A stretch of DNA of 30,732 bases from an uncultured Bacilli bacterium (lineage in GTDB: Bacteria; Bacillota_I; Bacilli_A; RF39; UBA660): positions 1 through 30,732 of the forward strand of contig CAKOXP010000019.1 of NCBI GenBank assembly GCA_934130175.1, read 5' to 3'. The notes beneath the pieces were generated by a model. It worked only from the letters and a program-made list of their open reading frames with translations, was not told where the DNA came from and made no database searches. Positions within the stretch are counted from its first letter, which is position 1, and each line of letters opens with the position of its first letter. The position numbers were made by a program, and so were the translations under genes. Below are positions 29,434-30,732 of this stretch, one piece after another.

Positions 29434-30252
29434 TTAATACTCATCTAAAAAACTATGTTTTTCTTCACCTTTTCTATATCCTAGAACACATTCTATATTG
29501 ACATTGTCTAAACTTTTAAAGATATTGTAATCGATTCTGTCATTTTTCTTTTTTAATTCTCTAATTAGTTCTTTTACTTCTTTTCTTTTACTAGTAGTAT
29601 CATCATTTTTAACTATATTCTCAGTAAAGCGACAAGCACAGTTTAAAAAAGTTAGCTTATTGTAGTTTTTCCAAGAAATTATATCATCTTCTCTAACTAG
29701 ATATAATGGTCTAATTAAATCTATTCCTTCAAAATTTTCACTGTGTAATTTTGGCATCATTGTTTTTATTTCTGCTCCATAAAGCATAGAAAGCATTGTA
29801 GTTTCAATAACATCATTAAAGTGATGTCCTAAAGCTATTTTGTTACAACCTAACTCTTGAGCTTTTTTATATAAACATCCTCGTCTCATCCTAGCGCATA
29901 AGTAACAAGGGCTTCTATCAACTGTATCAACTATTTCAAAAATATCACTTTCAAACATATCTATATCTAAGTTAAGAGTTTTAGCATTTTCTAAAATTAG
30001 ATTTTTGTTAACTTCACTGTATCCTGGATTCATAACCTCAAAATAAAGTTCAAAATTAAATTTACCATGTCTTTTTAATTCTTCTAAACATTTAGCAAGT
30101 AGAAATGAATCTTTTCCTCCACTGATACAAACCATAATCTTATCATTTTCTTCAATTAATTTATAATCTTGAACAGCTTTTACAAATTTAGCCCAGATAT
30201 CTTTACGATATTTTTTGATAATACTTCTTTCAATTTCTTTATATCTTTCCAT
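29434..30252 (-). CDS. TtcA-like PP-loop tRNA sulfurtransferase
   Basis: 272 aa, TtcA/TtuA-type ATP pyrophosphatase that would thiolate tRNA (cytidine 32 for TtcA). Seen: PP-loop CISGGKDSFLLAKCL (SGGKDS, about 44-49), CYLCARMRRG (CxxC about 115-118), LGHHFNDVIETTMLSMLYGAE and a later NCACRF supplying the third Cys, i.e. three Cys for a [4Fe-4S] cluster as in TtcA. Substrate specificity is not certain, because the Firmicute members are less studied. It lies between csoR (10 nt) and sufC, linking a cluster-dependent thiolase with the cluster assembly system. AGGTGA precedes the ATG. Confidence 0.82.
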   Translation of the reverse strand: MERYKEIERSIIKKYRKDIWAKFVKAVQDYKLIEENDKIMVCISGGKDSFLLAKCLEELKRHGKFNFELYFEVMNPGYSEVNKNLILENAKTLNLDIDMFESDIFEIVDTVDRSPCYLCARMRRGCLYKKAQELGCNKIALGHHFNDVIETTMLSMLYGAEIKTMMPKLHSENFEGIDLIRPLYLVREDDIISWKNYNKLTFLNCACRFTENIVKNDDTTSKRKEVKELIRELKKKNDRIDYNIFKSLDNVNIECVLGYRKGEEKHSFLDEY

Positions 30253-30262
30253 ACTGCTTCAC

Positions 30263-30571
30263 CTAATATAATTTTTTAAACAAAGCCATTACCTCATCAA
30301 TAACTTTTTCATCATCATTTTTTATTTTTTCAACAACACATGTGGATAAATGTGTTTTAAGTAAACAATTACCAAAACTTTGAAGTGATTTAGAAACAGC
30401 AGATACTTGAATTAAGACATCATCACAATTACGATCAAGTTCAAGCATTTGTCTTATTCCTTTAATTTGCCCTTCAATTACATTAAGACGTTTTATTAAA
30501 TCTTTAGTTTCTTTTTCAGTCCTATGTTTTGAACGAATACACATCTTACAATTCTTACATTCTTCTTTCAC
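30263..30571 (-). CDS. csoR: CsoR-family metal-sensing repressor
   Basis: 102-aa all-helical repressor (DUF156/CsoR). Copper-site residues are in the CsoR order: Cys in LDRNCDDVL, His in LLKTH and Cys in LSTCV (C-H-C), so Cu(I) sensing is likelier than persulfide (CstR) or formaldehyde sensing. One additional Cys (FGNCLLK) is adjacent. An N-terminal CKNCKMC triplet is also present, as in several clostridial members. RLNVIEGQIKGIRQML is the first helix. I start at GTG 30571, with GGTGAT 4 nt upstream; a GTG at 30580 falls at the predicted transcription start. The operator in its own promoter indicates autoregulation. No copper exporter or chaperone gene is in view. Confidence 0.88.
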   Translation of the reverse strand: MKEECKNCKMCIRSKHRTEKETKDLIKRLNVIEGQIKGIRQMLELDRNCDDVLIQVSAVSKSLQSFGNCLLKTHLSTCVVEKIKNDDEKVIDEVMALFKKLY

Positions 30572-30587
30572 TGCAATCACCAGGTTT

Positions 30588-30616
30588 ATTATACACCCCT
30601 AGGGGGTGTCTGTAAA
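30588..30616 (-). promoter_or_regulatory. csoR promoter with embedded CsoR-type operator
   Basis: Minus-strand TTTACA (30611-30616), 17-nt spacer, TATAAT (30588-30593). The spacer is filled by the perfect inverted repeat ACACCCC-TAG-GGGGTGT (30593-30609), which matches the G/C-rich CsoR box pattern (about TACCCC..GGGGTA). Repressor binding would block the polymerase directly. Confidence 0.8.
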
Positions 30617-30671
30617 TATATTTTTTCAAAAGAAAAAGATAGAATTTGAAACTCTATTGAACTGATAAAAT

Positions 30672-30709
30672 AAAAGTAGACACAAAAATAGAATGTGATC
30701 TACTTTTTT
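30672..30709. terminator. Hairpin terminator at the right end
   Basis: AAAAGTAGA-CACA (30672-30684) pairs with TGTG-A-TCTACTTTT (30694-30707) with one bulged A. A T-run follows on the plus strand and TTTTATTTTAT on the minus strand, so it can stop a minus-strand gene entering from beyond the window. No gene is seen in 30617-30732. Confidence 0.65.
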
Positions 30710-30732
30710 AATTGCTATAATAATTTATATAA

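Overview
The window is very AT-rich, uses UGA as a stop (scpB and spoVAC both end in TGA), and carries SpoVA/SpoIIA sporulation genes, ScpA/ScpB, a SufCDSUB operon, WXG100 proteins, a class-V-type sortase system and AGGAGGTGAT-like ribosome binding sites. This points to a spore-forming or recently spore-forming low-GC Bacillota (Bacilli or a Mollicutes-adjacent, probably gut, lineage) with the standard code. I infer this from gene content; no 16S is present.

Layout. (1) 1-~4100: the right part of an integrative mobilizable element of the Tn4451 type, with a MobV relaxase, a region of about 470 bp packed with consecutive inverted repeats (candidate oriT), and a large serine recombinase. The recombinase follows a strong promoter, a 22-codon leader ORF and an intrinsic terminator that the leader ORF overlaps. 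(2) 4140-4415: an orphan 91-aa gene. (3) 4521-4608: tRNA-Leu(CAA), whose promoter is embedded in the scpB terminator. (4) 4640-5946: scpB/scpA. (5) 6016-8951: a five-gene operon with two WXG100 proteins, a helical protein, a Ser/Asn-rich membrane protein and a DUF4176 protein, i.e. type VII secretion substrates and accessories without any secretion machinery here. (6) 9119-9421: an RNHCP protein, the only plus-strand gene of this part. (7) 9438-13609: spoVAE, spoVAD, spoVAC, a VanW protein, a SigF-type sigma factor and a SpoIIAA-like protein. (8) 13731-19020: a YjdF-like membrane protein, a lipid kinase, an FAD dehydrogenase, DacF, and on the plus strand a VanY peptidase. (9) 19004-22288: UvsE, a membrane protein, a sortase and a thioester-domain surface protein. 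(10) 22376-24857: pyrimidine-nucleoside phosphorylase, a GNAT acetyltransferase, an XRE regulator and a small SSB. (11) 25024-30571: CsoR, a TtcA-like sulfurtransferase and sufC-sufD-sufS-sufU-sufB, headed by a promoter with a CsoR-type operator between -35 and -10.

How it fits together. Read on the minus strand, pdp ... dacF ... spoIIAA - sigF ... spoVAC-AD-AE ... scpA-scpB follows the order familiar from Bacillus, with accessory genes inserted between the landmarks. The forespore switch looks altered. SpoIIAB, the anti-sigma kinase that normally lies between spoIIAA and sigF, is absent. The SpoIIAA-like protein has Asp where the phosphorylated Ser should be. The sigma gene has no ATG/GTG/TTG in front of region 2 and seems to begin at a rare AUC (or AUU) codon directly after spoIIAA. 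Other points of interest are the leader-peptide/terminator in front of the recombinase, the possibly Arg-less sortase with a VEDTA-ending adhesin, the half-length SufD, and the triple-use sequence at the scpB/tRNA-Leu junction.
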